40,450 nucleotides of DNA from a virus: positions 1-40,450 of the IMG/VR virus record IMGVR_UViG_3300006733_000025, one strand, 5' to 3'. Positions 32,137-38,687 of the stretch are shown here, piece by piece. Position 1 is the stretch's first letter. Each line of letters starts with the position of its first letter. Under the pieces are notes generated by a model. It made no database searches. It saw only the letters and a program-made list of their open reading frames with translations, and had not been told where the DNA came from. A program made the translations under genes and the position numbers.

Positions 32137-32216
32137 TTAACCGTGCTTACAACAAGTGGTGTGAGAGACAGAAACTTATAAGGAAGAAGAATTGTTGGGT
32201 TAAGGAGGGTATATGA
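32049..32216 (+). CDS. Basic hypothetical protein, 55 aa
   Basis: AGGAGG stands five bases before the ATG. It overlaps the previous gene by 88 bases, yet both have good ribosome sites. Very basic, with two Cys (NACKVINRAYNKWCERQKL). The stop is coupled to the next start. Possibly nucleic-acid binding. Confidence 0.5.
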   Translation: MVSRKARAYRFEGRPDPGRDKELENACKVINRAYNKWCERQKLIRKKNCWVKEGI

Positions 32217-32569
32217 TGTCACCAAATAGGAAGCTTACCAAAAAAGTAGGCAGCAACGAGAACGAAATCAATCGCATCAAAGCAGAAGCCAAGTCCGCCC
32301 AGGAAAAGCTTGAGGATGAGATCGGCACTATGTGGTTTGAGCTTCGCACAGCAAAACAATTTATAAACCATATGCGTCTTGTTATGGGCTGCATTGGTGG
32401 GCTAATTGTTATATTCTGTGCTTTCTACGACTTCTTCGCCTATGGCATGACCCACTACCTCAATGTTTCTATCCGATCCGCCGAAGGCTACGGAGGCGGT
32501 CAGATAATAGGAGCTATGGTAGGCGGTTTAATATTGTTGTTTGCAGTATGGGGACATAGGCAGAGATGA
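32213..32569 (+). CDS. Two-span membrane protein with N-terminal coiled coil, 118 aa
   Basis: ATG ATG start behind AAGGAGGG. Residues 12-50 form a charged coiled coil (NENEINRIKAEAKSAQEKLE); spans follow at about 57-74 and 96-113 (GCIGGLIVIFCAFYDFFA, IIGAMVGGLILLFAVWG). This resembles phage small membrane proteins with XhlA- or holin-like layout. Function uncertain. Confidence 0.6.
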   Translation: MMSPNRKLTKKVGSNENEINRIKAEAKSAQEKLEDEIGTMWFELRTAKQFINHMRLVMGCIGGLIVIFCAFYDFFAYGMTHYLNVSIRSAEGYGGGQIIGAMVGGLILLFAVWGHRQR

Positions 32570-32913
32570 AAGTAAATAACTGGCGTAAAGAAAGTAGTTA
32601 CTGGCTTGTGTTTATGCTTGTTGCTATAACCACCCTACTAATTGTTATGCTCTCTGGTTGTGGCAAACAATACAAGTGCGACTGGTGCTATGAATATTAC
32701 TATGGCAAAGGGACACAACTTGCTAACGGCTATACGCTGTGCGAAAACTGTGTTACCCAACTACAAGCATTAGGACGCTATGTGTTGGGTAAACACCCGA
32801 TGCAGTGTGACTCGGAACTCTGGGACTACATTTACGGTATGGTCTATTGGCGTAACGAACCCGAAACAATAAAGGTTGATGATGAAACCGAGTTTTTTGG
32901 ACACGATATTTGA
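32566..32913 (+). CDS. Putative zinc-ribbon lipoprotein, 115 aa
   Basis: A hydrophobic N-terminal segment (WLVFMLVAITTLLIVM) leads to a lipobox LSGC at about 29-32, so the mature protein would carry lipid on Cys. Directly after come YKCDWCYEYY and LCENCVTQL, two Cys pairs like a zinc ribbon, then a soluble tail. A lipid-anchored zinc ribbon is rare in phages. It could act in the periplasm at either membrane. An uncleaved membrane anchor is the alternative. Confidence 0.6.
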   Translation: MKVNNWRKESSYWLVFMLVAITTLLIVMLSGCGKQYKCDWCYEYYYGKGTQLANGYTLCENCVTQLQALGRYVLGKHPMQCDSELWDYIYGMVYWRNEPETIKVDDETEFFGHDI

Positions 32914-33007
32914 CATAATACTCTACCTTATGTTCCTTGCTGGGACCATTGCTTTAATGGTTGTAGCGTGGGAAGTATTTCCGAGGATGCTATGGCCACA
33001 TATGTAA
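32882..33007 (+). CDS. Single-span membrane microprotein, 41 aa
   Basis: It overlaps the lipoprotein gene by 32 bases. One span (IILYLMFLAGTIALMVVAW) and a short polar end. Unknown. Confidence 0.5.
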   Translation: MKPSFLDTIFDIILYLMFLAGTIALMVVAWEVFPRMLWPHM

Positions 33008-33126
33008 AAGTGATTCTCTTAATAATTGGTTGTTGTGGTGTAATCATTTTAGCCATAGGTACACTTGCCCTCATAATTATTAAACTGCCCTTTGGCTATA
33101 TGAAAGGGACGGGAGCAAAGAAATGA
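32992..33126 (+). CDS. Single-span membrane microprotein, 44 aa
   Basis: One long span (VKVILLIIGCCGVIILAIGT, continuing LALIII) and a basic C-terminus (GAKK). It overlaps its neighbours on both sides (16 bases before, ATGA after). Unknown. Confidence 0.5.
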   Translation: MATYVKVILLIIGCCGVIILAIGTLALIIIKLPFGYMKGTGAKK

Positions 33127-33275
33127 TTAGCTTTATTAAAGAACTCTGGGGCTTTATATGTACTCGTAAAAGGTGGTGGATTACACCGATATTGATTATT
33201 CTGCTTCTTCTGGGAGTGATTATAGTTATGACCGAGACAAGTGCAGTAGCACCATTTATTTACACACTATTTTAG
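33123..33275 (+). CDS. DUF5989-like membrane protein, 50 aa
   Basis: FIKELWGF, then RKRWWITPILIILLLLG and the ending SAVAPFIYTLF match the DUF5989 family: a basic WW motif, one span and the conserved APFIYTLF end. DUF5989 genes are known beside carbamoyltransferase and SxtJ genes in bacterial polysaccharide loci. In this phage it may belong with the O-antigen-ligase-like gene in surface-sugar manipulation (inference). Coupled by ATGA. Confidence 0.7.
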   Translation: MISFIKELWGFICTRKRWWITPILIILLLLGVIIVMTETSAVAPFIYTLF

Positions 33276-33282
33276 GAGGGTT

Positions 33283-33546
33283 ATGGGTCAAACATATAAA
33301 CACCCTATCCGTGGTTGGGATAAGCATCTGCAAATGGAAGTCAAAATAACAGGCGAGTATGATGACAGCTACCGCATAGAGTATGTACGCAACGGCTTTA
33401 AGAATGATGTAGGCACTTATAAGTCCCACGTTGATTTGCTTGAGCCTGTTCCCCCCCAAGAGAAAAGCTTTATGGGCTATATAATAGCATTCTTTATTTC
33501 TATCGTGCTTGTTCTGGTAGGCGTAGTGAGAAGGTGGTGGAAATGA
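33283..33546 (+). CDS. C-terminally anchored protein, 87 aa
   Basis: GGAGGG precedes the ATG. The first 55 residues are a small beta domain (MEVKITGEYDDSYRIEYVRN), followed by a span (MGYIIAFFISIVLVLVGVV) and RRWWK. The soluble part probably faces the cytoplasm, as the positive residues follow the span. Unknown. Confidence 0.55.
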   Translation: MGQTYKHPIRGWDKHLQMEVKITGEYDDSYRIEYVRNGFKNDVGTYKSHVDLLEPVPPQEKSFMGYIIAFFISIVLVLVGVVRRWWK

Positions 33547-33644
33547 ACTGGCGGATCATAGCCCTTATGAGTATGGTCGGTATTGCATTAATCACGCTTC
33601 TTATGATGGGATTAGCGTGGTGGGCGGTGTGTAATGGTCTTTAA
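33543..33644 (+). CDS. Single-span membrane microprotein, 33 aa
   Basis: ATGA-coupled to the previous gene. Nearly all of it is one span (IIALMSMVGIALITLLMMGL). Too short for a family call. Confidence 0.45.
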   Translation: MNWRIIALMSMVGIALITLLMMGLAWWAVCNGL

Positions 33645-33783
33645 GTGGATTATAATCCTAATCCACCAGCTATGGTGTCCTGGTGATACCCAATGGACTT
33701 GGAAGATGAAGAAAGGAAAATTTCGCCTTCACAACATACATTGTGATTATTGTAGCCTGTTCAGAAGAAAGGACGCTTGGTAA
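33634..33783 (+). CDS. Small Cys/His protein, 49 aa
   Basis: It overlaps the previous gene by 11 bases. Hydrophobic start (VFKWIIILIHQLWC), basic middle, then HNIHCDYCSLFRRK, a possible zinc knuckle. Related in style to the other small Cys proteins of this genome. Unknown. Confidence 0.45.
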   Translation: MVFKWIIILIHQLWCPGDTQWTWKMKKGKFRLHNIHCDYCSLFRRKDAW

Positions 33784-33905
33784 TGCCAGCACACTTCGTA
33801 GTTGCACTAATGTTGCTCGCCATTGTTCTTACCCCCATAGTGTTGGTGGTGGGGATAATGATACATTGCTATATACAAGTAGAGCTGTGGAAAAGGAGGA
33901 AGTAA
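33783..33905 (+). CDS. Single-span membrane microprotein, 40 aa
   Basis: It begins in a TAATG and ends in another. One span (FVVALMLLAIVLTPIVLVVG, continuing IMI) and a basic end (LWKRRK), whose codons contain the AAAAGGAGG of the next gene. Confidence 0.5.
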   Translation: MPAHFVVALMLLAIVLTPIVLVVGIMIHCYIQVELWKRRK

Positions 33906-34111
33906 TGTGTTTTATGTCTAACCCCCTTGAAGACCCTGACGAAGTAGCGAAAAAAGTAAAGAAGATGTTGGAAGACAAATATTGGGCAAAGAACCAAGAG
34001 GGTAAGTGGGTAAGGGTGAAGAAAGACATCCCCAAGTTCTTTAGCGACCACCCACCCGTATGGCTAACAGAGGAAGAATATAGGAAACAAGAACGGGGAA
34101 AAGACAAATGA
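33905..34111 (+). CDS. Hypothetical charged protein, 68 aa
   Basis: AAAAGGAGG and a TAATG overlap define this start; the frame upstream is a shadow. Charged helix (DEVAKKVKKMLEDKYWAKNQ), then W-V-R-V and WLTEEEYRKQ. Soluble, unknown. Confidence 0.55.
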   Translation: MCFMSNPLEDPDEVAKKVKKMLEDKYWAKNQEGKWVRVKKDIPKFFSDHPPVWLTEEEYRKQERGKDK

Positions 34112-34230
34112 CCCTACCCCACTTAATACTATGCCTTATCCCACTTATACTTATAAACTTTTGCTTTATTACTGGCGTATGTTTAATCATCCATAAAGGA
34201 ATAACATGGATTATTGGCGGGCTTCGTTAG
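34108..34230 (+). CDS. Single-span membrane microprotein, 40 aa
   Basis: ATGA-coupled. Span LILCLIPLILINFCFITGVC with a short amphipathic end. Overlaps the next start by 25 bases. Unknown. Confidence 0.45.
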   Translation: MTLPHLILCLIPLILINFCFITGVCLIIHKGITWIIGGLR

Positions 34231-34688
34231 GGTTTGGCGACCCTGTCATAGCAGACTGGCTCACATTACCAACAGAAGCATTGTATCAGGTGTGGGCTTA
34301 TACATTAAGGGCTTCAACAGACATTACCCATCATATGACTGCATGGGAACAGGTGTTTGTATATGTATATTGTTTCTTCGTCGCCTATGGAGGCTTGTAT
34401 TGGCTTGAAAAATTAGATAACTGGGGGCTTGTTGGGGGTTCATGGGAGAACCCTACCGCACAAGATAAGAGGAGTAAGATGGGGTTTAGTGTAAGTAACA
34501 CTGGAACGGAAGCAAGGCTTCCTATGCAACACAGGAGTACCTGGCAAGGGTTGTATTATCCAACTGCGGGTAAAGTCCCGTTATCGCCATCTGAACACTC
34601 TGGTATGATATGCGACCTAAAAAGCCGTTCAATTCGGCAAATGCCTCCACCATATGGGTTAGACAAGGCGTTTAATAAGCGTAAATAG
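34206..34688 (+). CDS. Membrane protein, 160 aa
   Basis: AAAGGAATAAC stands before the ATG. One aromatic span near residues 49-67 (VFVYVYCFFVAYGGLYWLEK) separates an N-terminal helical part from a polar, Pro/Ser-rich C-terminal half. It ends the first part of the island, just before a promoter candidate. Unknown. Confidence 0.55.
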   Translation: MDYWRASLGFGDPVIADWLTLPTEALYQVWAYTLRASTDITHHMTAWEQVFVYVYCFFVAYGGLYWLEKLDNWGLVGGSWENPTAQDKRSKMGFSVSNTGTEARLPMQHRSTWQGLYYPTAGKVPLSPSEHSGMICDLKSRSIRQMPPPYGLDKAFNKRK

Positions 34689-34717
34689 TATACAATAGTA
34701 AATACGATAGCTATACT
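34689..34717 (+). promoter_or_regulatory. Candidate sigma70-type promoter
   Basis: TATACA, 17 bases and TATACT lie at the only sizeable gap in this stretch, 28 bases before the next start. The -10 is good, the -35 fair. Confidence 0.4.
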
Positions 34718-34744
34718 TTACAGTTGTTAACACTGGGGTGAAAT

Positions 34745-35041
34745 ATGAAAGAGAAACTTGAGGAAAGGATACGGGAGATATTGACAGAGTTTATGCCACC
34801 ATTCATAAAAGATAAAGAACATACAAAGAAGATTCAAAACGCTGTGGGGGAAACTTGTGTGATTTGCGGAACACCCTTTGATAAAGACAAGTGGGATAAA
34901 CAAATAGAAGCTAAGACCCAAGAAATACTAAAGGCGGTTAAAGAGGAGAAAGCACAACAGTTTATGAATAGTTATCCGAAATCCGTGGATACACATCTAA
35001 AAACAAATAGGGCTTACCGTTGGAATGAGAGGTCTAAATGA
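34745..35041 (+). CDS. Hypothetical protein with Cys pair, 98 aa
   Basis: Helical and charged (EERIREILTEFMPPF), then TCVICGTPFDKDKW, a C-x2-C pair, and KTQEILKAVKEEK. The REIL and QEILKAV parts recur in the protein at 35159, with 22 of 23 bases identical around the second. So the two are recombined or duplicated cassettes. The end WNERSK repeats in the gene at 36198. Confidence 0.55.
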   Translation: MKEKLEERIREILTEFMPPFIKDKEHTKKIQNAVGETCVICGTPFDKDKWDKQIEAKTQEILKAVKEEKAQQFMNSYPKSVDTHLKTNRAYRWNERSK

Positions 35042-35145
35042 AACACGAAATCCGTAAGGGGTGGGGAGAGGTTATATTTAATCTTATATCATTGTTTATT
35101 GTATGGAAAGTATTTATATTTATCATTACTCATTTTCATAAATAA
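35038..35145 (+). CDS. Single-span membrane microprotein, 35 aa
   Basis: ATGA-coupled. Basic start (HEIRKGW) and one aromatic span (VIFNLISLFIVWKVFIFIIT). Unknown. Confidence 0.45.
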   Translation: MKHEIRKGWGEVIFNLISLFIVWKVFIFIITHFHK

Positions 35146-35158
35146 GGGGAAGGCGACC

Positions 35159-35455
35159 ATGAAACAGAAAATCAGGGAGATATTGAAGAAGTATTACTTT
35201 TGTGGCTACCAAATGGGAGATGATATGGCGTGGAAAATTACCCAAGAGATACTAAAGGCGGTGGTTAAGGGGTTAAAGGCTAACATTAAGGAAGAACTTA
35301 AGAAAGAACTGTTAGCCTCGTTGCCGAAGAAAGGCGAAGTACGACAAACACATTGGGAAATGCCCTATGACAAGGGCTACAACCAATTTCAGGTCGTGAC
35401 AAAATGTCACGACCTCGCAATAGACGAGTGTATAAAATCAATACGGGGGGAGTAA
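35159..35455 (+). CDS. Hypothetical protein, 98 aa
   Basis: GGGGAAGG precedes the ATG; the frame upstream is a shadow. Two helical parts (KQKIREILKKYYFCGYQMGD; ITQEILKAVVKGLKANIKEE) resemble the gene at 34745. The final CIKSIRGE recurs at the end of the PAPS-reductase-family gene, where 16 bases are identical. Confidence 0.55.
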   Translation: MKQKIREILKKYYFCGYQMGDDMAWKITQEILKAVVKGLKANIKEELKKELLASLPKKGEVRQTHWEMPYDKGYNQFQVVTKCHDLAIDECIKSIRGE

Positions 35456-35548
35456 ATGAAAGACGAGTATGTATGGCTCATAGGTTGGGGTGGTATTTGG
35501 CTTATTTTTCTCATTGGAATAGTGGTGTATATATGTCAGAACATATAA
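35456..35548 (+). CDS. Single-span membrane microprotein, 30 aa
   Basis: A GGGGGGAG site lies just before the ATG. One span (VWLIGWGGIWLIFLIGIVVY). Overlaps the next start by 16 bases. Unknown. Confidence 0.45.
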   Translation: MKDEYVWLIGWGGIWLIFLIGIVVYICQNI

Positions 35549-36201
35549 TCTCTTGGGGTGGTGGTGTCAATTCAACAGCGATAATCGCTCTCCACTTACT
35601 TGGTAAGTTAAAGGGTAAGCCCGAAATAGTCTTTGCCGATACGGGGTGCGAATACCCCGAAACCTATGCTTATATCAATGATGTCGGTAATATGCTTGTG
35701 CGAGATGGGTGGAAAGTCACGGTATTAAGACCTTATACACATAGGGAATATTATGGCTCTAAAGTCAAAGATGACCTCTATCAATATCTATGGGATAGAA
35801 AAGATGTGCCAACCTTTCGTAGCCGACCTTGCACGATAGAGTATAAGAAAGCACCCATAAAGCGTTATGCCAAAGGCTGCAAACAAATGATAGGTATTTG
35901 TAAAGATGAACTTAAAAGAATTAAAGATGAACCTGATAAGATTTATCCCGTTAAAGATTATACTCGTGATGGTTGCGTATGGCTGATAGGTAAAGCGGGA
36001 TTACCCTTACCAATTAAGTCGGGGTGCTATCTATGCCCATTTCAAAACAAGGCACGATGGATAGGACTTTATGAGAACCATAGAGATTTGTGGGATAAAA
36101 CCGTCGCCCTTGAGGAAAACAGTAAATACACATTAAGGCGTGGAATAACCATTAAAGACCAAATGAAGAAGTGGTGTATAAAATCAATAAAGGGGGAATG
36201 A
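35533..36201 (+). CDS. PAPS reductase-family protein (adenine nucleotide alpha-hydrolase fold), 222 aa
   Basis: The PP-loop SWGGGVNST (7-15), EIVFADTGCEYPET (31-44), FRSRPCT with KKAPI, and a C-terminal SGCYLCPFQNKARW identify the family that includes CysH, DndC and related phage proteins. The Cys near 100, 148, 165 and 168 could hold an Fe-S cluster. Members activate sulfate or modify nucleic acids using ATP or PAPS. No dnd partner genes are seen, so DNA phosphorothioation is not supported. The start at 35533 gives the normal N-terminus. Confidence 0.8.
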   Translation: MSEHIISWGGGVNSTAIIALHLLGKLKGKPEIVFADTGCEYPETYAYINDVGNMLVRDGWKVTVLRPYTHREYYGSKVKDDLYQYLWDRKDVPTFRSRPCTIEYKKAPIKRYAKGCKQMIGICKDELKRIKDEPDKIYPVKDYTRDGCVWLIGKAGLPLPIKSGCYLCPFQNKARWIGLYENHRDLWDKTVALEENSKYTLRRGITIKDQMKKWCIKSIKGE

Positions 36202-36458
36202 TGGGTATATGTTGTAGAAAGTGTGGGTGGTCTTATGGACTTTTTGTTAAGCCCAGTTGGAACTTCTGTCCAGAGTGCGGAAGCTCGTTAAGTTCCCCCT
36301 TGAAGCAACAACCAAAGAAGATAGAGCCGATAGAATATTTACTAAAGCGAATGGAGAATATTAAGTTAAATGGCAAGCCCGATTTGCCCCTTACAGAATA
36401 TATGCTATGTAAAATACTACTTGAATTAATAACCACTTGGAATGAGAGGGGTATATGA
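36198..36458 (+). CDS. Zinc-ribbon protein, 86 aa
   Basis: CCRKCGWSYG and FCPECGSSL form a two-pair zinc ribbon at the N-terminus, followed by a helical tail (EYLLKRMENIKLNGK). Coupled to the previous gene; GGGGG lies upstream. The end TWNERGI has the 13-base repeat shared with the gene at 34745. Unknown. Confidence 0.6.
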   Translation: MMGICCRKCGWSYGLFVKPSWNFCPECGSSLSSPLKQQPKKIEPIEYLLKRMENIKLNGKPDLPLTEYMLCKILLELITTWNERGI

Positions 36459-36766
36459 AACTTGAGTTTCTATGGGCAATCTTACTAATGATAGGACTCG
36501 CTGTATTTATAGCTTGGTGTGGGTGTGCGTGGGGGGATGACTGGAAATATGTTGAGGACTGCCCTATGAATGACCGCCTCACCGAGCTTGAGAAACGCCT
36601 TGAGGAGCTTACTGAACCACGACCAAATGACTGGGCTAATTCGCCCCCCGTAAGACTTAACCAGCTTGAGTCACGGGTGGAGAAGCTAGAAGAACTGTCC
36701 CATTACCCCACAACAACCGAAAGAAAACTCAAGGAACATTATGGAATTACCAAATATAATAAGTGA
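36455..36766 (+). CDS. Membrane-anchored coiled-coil protein, 103 aa
   Basis: ATGA-coupled. One span (FLWAILLMIGLAVFIAWCGC) is followed by two coiled-coil stretches (DRLTELEKRLEELTE, RLNQLESRVEKLEEL). The layout fits a spanin-like or membrane-tethering protein. Cys residues at the end of the span could be lipid sites, but no clean lipobox is seen. Confidence 0.55.
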   Translation: MKLEFLWAILLMIGLAVFIAWCGCAWGDDWKYVEDCPMNDRLTELEKRLEELTEPRPNDWANSPPVRLNQLESRVEKLEELSHYPTTTERKLKEHYGITKYNK

Positions 36767-36830
36767 AACATTAAGACAGATTGTTATTGTAATTGACAAA
36801 TTAGCAGAGATATGGCAGATAAGCAGATAA
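36741..36830 (+). CDS. Micropeptide, 29 aa
   Basis: AAGGA is five bases before the ATG. An amphipathic helix (ISETLRQIVIVIDKLAEIWQ). Overlaps both neighbours. It may be real or only relay ribosomes to the next gene. Confidence 0.35.
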   Translation: MELPNIISETLRQIVIVIDKLAEIWQISR

Positions 36831-37132
36831 CATTATTTGATAGATTTAATTACTGGCTAAAGAGAGGAGTGCTTATGTACGAAGGACAAGGGGCGTTTGC
36901 TGATGATAGCATAGCGTTAGTGTGCGAAGATGAATGGGCTTTAAAAGCCATCAAGGGTACGTGGAAGAAGATACCGCCTTATGTGAAGGTATTTGTGGAC
37001 AAAGAATTATTTACTTTAGTAACGGGGGTATTATGCCAAAAAAACCAAAAAGGCGTACGGAAGAAGAAATCGAAAGGTTGTTGCACCCGACAAAAGAAGA
37101 TAAAGAAAAGAACAAGGATAGGATGCCGATAG
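36812..37132 (+). CDS. Hypothetical protein, 106 aa
   Basis: The first 75 residues look real (FDRFNYWLKRGVLMYEGQGA, WKKIPPYVKVFVDKELF). The Lys/Arg/Cys-rich end lies in another frame of the next gene, so the functional end may be nearer 37030. Unknown. Confidence 0.45.
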   Translation: MADKQITLFDRFNYWLKRGVLMYEGQGAFADDSIALVCEDEWALKAIKGTWKKIPPYVKVFVDKELFTLVTGVLCQKNQKGVRKKKSKGCCTRQKKIKKRTRIGCR

Positions 37133-37143
37133 AGTATAAGTAA
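37033..37143 (+). CDS. Charged microprotein, 36 aa
   Basis: GGGGG precedes the ATG by four bases. A Lys/Glu-rich helix (RRTEEEIERLLHPTKEDKEK). It overlaps the previous gene by 100 bases. Unknown. Confidence 0.4.
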   Translation: MPKKPKRRTEEEIERLLHPTKEDKEKNKDRMPIEYK

Positions 37144-37169
37144 GAGGAAGTAAAGGAGTGGGATGGCAT

Positions 37170-37571
37170 ATGAGAAAGACTAATAATAGTATGACGGTTC
37201 ATAGGGAGTGTGGTTGTGGGACACTACACTTAACCCTTGAGTATTGCGAGGAATATAAGCCCGTAAGGGTAGGGATCACGCTTGGTAAGGCAGGGGGGTG
37301 TGCATCCTGTCAGCTTCAAGCCCTCCAAAATTCCCTTAATGAACGCCTTTCAGAGGGCCACCAAATAGAGTATGTCTATGACAAGCGTAATGACAACTCT
37401 TGGATTGGTATGCGGTGTCCACAGTTACAGCGTGAGGAGGAGGCTAACCCTATAGACCACGAAGATGAACGCCTTAATCTCTCCTGTCCTGATGTCATAG
37501 CGAAGATAGTTCGCTATGCCCTCGGTAAATTAGAAGAACACAAAGAAGACAAGAAGAAGAAAAAGAAATGA
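37170..37571 (+). CDS. Standalone TSCPD-domain protein, 133 aa
   Basis: ECGCGTLHLTLEYCEEYKPV, then GKAGGCASCQLQALQNSLNE, MRCPQL and SCPDVIAKIVRYAL follow the TSCPD domain found at the C-terminus of B12-dependent ribonucleotide reductases. Here it is a separate small protein without a reductase gene in the window. It ends in a poly-Lys tail. Standalone TSCPD proteins have no settled function; they may bind host reductase or nucleotide. AAAGGAG supports a start here or slightly upstream. Confidence 0.7.
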   Translation: MRKTNNSMTVHRECGCGTLHLTLEYCEEYKPVRVGITLGKAGGCASCQLQALQNSLNERLSEGHQIEYVYDKRNDNSWIGMRCPQLQREEEANPIDHEDERLNLSCPDVIAKIVRYALGKLEEHKEDKKKKKK

Positions 37572-37747
37572 AGCTATTTGAAGTTAAATGTCCATGCGGA
37601 TTCGAGGGTACTGCTTGGGTAGAAGATGTATTAGAGGGTAATAGTGTAGAGTGTGCCGAGTGTGGAAGGAGAGTGTATGTTCAGAATAGAACGAGAGCTG
37701 GAAGTAACGAACAAGAAGCATCCGATATGGATAATCCCGATAGGTGA
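37568..37747 (+). CDS. Zinc-ribbon protein, 59 aa
   Basis: ATGA-coupled. CPCGFEG and CAECGRRVYV make a small zinc ribbon. The polar tail overlaps the phosphoesterase gene by 71 bases. A nucleic-acid or protein adaptor role is possible. Confidence 0.55.
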   Translation: MKLFEVKCPCGFEGTAWVEDVLEGNSVECAECGRRVYVQNRTRAGSNEQEASDMDNPDR

Positions 37748-38441
37748 CATCCACAACGGAAGCCCTAATTGTAACTGGAAGAAAGTAGCGGAACTTGTAA
37801 AGTGGATTAAGGACACTCCCCAATGCTATGTAATAGGCATGGGCGACTACCTTGATTGTATCATGTCTAAGGATGAACGATATGACGTAATGAATAATCA
37901 TGGAAGTATAGACCAGGCTCGCCAAGAAATGCGTGGACTTCTCTATCCTATTAAGGATAAGATCATCTGCCTACTCACTGGTAACCATGAATATAAGTTA
38001 TGTCAATGGGGGATAGGAGATCCCACTAATTGGCTATGCCAAGAGCTCGGTGTGCCTTACGCTGGGTTCTCCACCTTCATTAAGCTCAAAGTCCCACATA
38101 AGCCTTATCATGCTGCACCACTCTATATCTATGCTCATCACGGATGGTCAGCAGGTAGAAAGTCGGGGAGTGTAATAAATAACATAGAGGATTTAAGGGC
38201 TAATTGGGAAGCAGATGTGTATTTGGTAGGGCATTCTCATCACCTACAAGCAACACGCAGAGCAAGGGTAGGCTGGTTTGGAACACAGCGACTTACATTT
38301 GTTAATACTGGTAGCTTCCTAGAGACTTGCTCATGGGATACAACTTCTTATTCGGAAAGAGCTGGCTATCCGCCTACTAAACTTGGTGTAATAAAACTTA
38401 TGTGGGAGTGGCAAAAGGGCGATGTCCACACGAGGGAGTAA
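37677..38441 (+). CDS. Calcineurin-like metallophosphoesterase, 254 aa
   Basis: All metal-site motifs are present in order: GDIHNG (23-28), GMGDYLD, LTGNHE, AHHGWS and VGHSHH. AAGGAG stands seven bases before this ATG; a GTG at 37653 is less likely. The family hydrolyses phosphodiesters or phosphomonoesters, including nucleotides and DNA ends. Without a partner ATPase an SbcD/Mre11 role is unlikely. The substrate is unknown. Confidence 0.85.
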   Translation: MFRIERELEVTNKKHPIWIIPIGDIHNGSPNCNWKKVAELVKWIKDTPQCYVIGMGDYLDCIMSKDERYDVMNNHGSIDQARQEMRGLLYPIKDKIICLLTGNHEYKLCQWGIGDPTNWLCQELGVPYAGFSTFIKLKVPHKPYHAAPLYIYAHHGWSAGRKSGSVINNIEDLRANWEADVYLVGHSHHLQATRRARVGWFGTQRLTFVNTGSFLETCSWDTTSYSERAGYPPTKLGVIKLMWEWQKGDVHTRE

Positions 38442-38443
38442 CT

Positions 38444-38557
38444 ATGATCTGCAAAAACTGTAAACAATATGACAAGTCCACACGAATATGTAAGAAGTAT
38501 AAGCAATTTGTAAAGAGAAAGGGGGGGTGCGACCAACACAAGTCCGTGAAAAAATAG
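38444..38557 (+). CDS. Cys-rich microprotein, 37 aa
   Basis: GAGGGAG precedes the ATG closely. CKNCKQYD, then RICKKY and GGCDQH give four Cys for a metal site. Similar spacing occurs in the 51-aa protein at 328. Very basic. Unknown. Confidence 0.55.
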   Translation: MICKNCKQYDKSTRICKKYKQFVKRKGGCDQHKSVKK

Positions 38558-38570
38558 TTTAACTCAACGA

Positions 38571-38687
38571 GGCCGTGGAAACTCGGAGCCAAGAGCCACA
38601 GGCCACAGCATAGAACAGCGGAGACCTCTACGAGTAGTGATTTGTACGGGCGAAAGCCCCGAATAGTAACGAAAGGGAGGTCTCTTT
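38571..38687 (+). ncRNA. Structured leader RNA masking the next ribosome site
   Basis: A first hairpin pairs GGCCGTGG (38571-78) with CCACAGGCC (38596-604) with one bulged A. A long-range stem pairs GAGACCTC (38621-28) with GAGGTCTC (38677-84), enclosing a GGGC-GAAA-GCCC tetraloop hairpin (38648-59). The 3' strand of the long stem includes most of the GGGAGG ribosome site of the HTH gene at 38688, so folding should block its translation. It is therefore a candidate cis-regulator. I recognise no known riboswitch class. Confidence 0.6.

Noticed and set aside
35533-36201. DNA phosphorothioation (DndC) system
   Set aside because: The PAPS-reductase-family protein stands alone; no DndA, DndD, DndE or SspB-like partner is visible.
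38621-38684. Hammerhead or other self-cleaving ribozyme in the structured leader
   Set aside because: No CTGATGA core or matching GAAA position is present; GAAA here is only a hairpin tetraloop.
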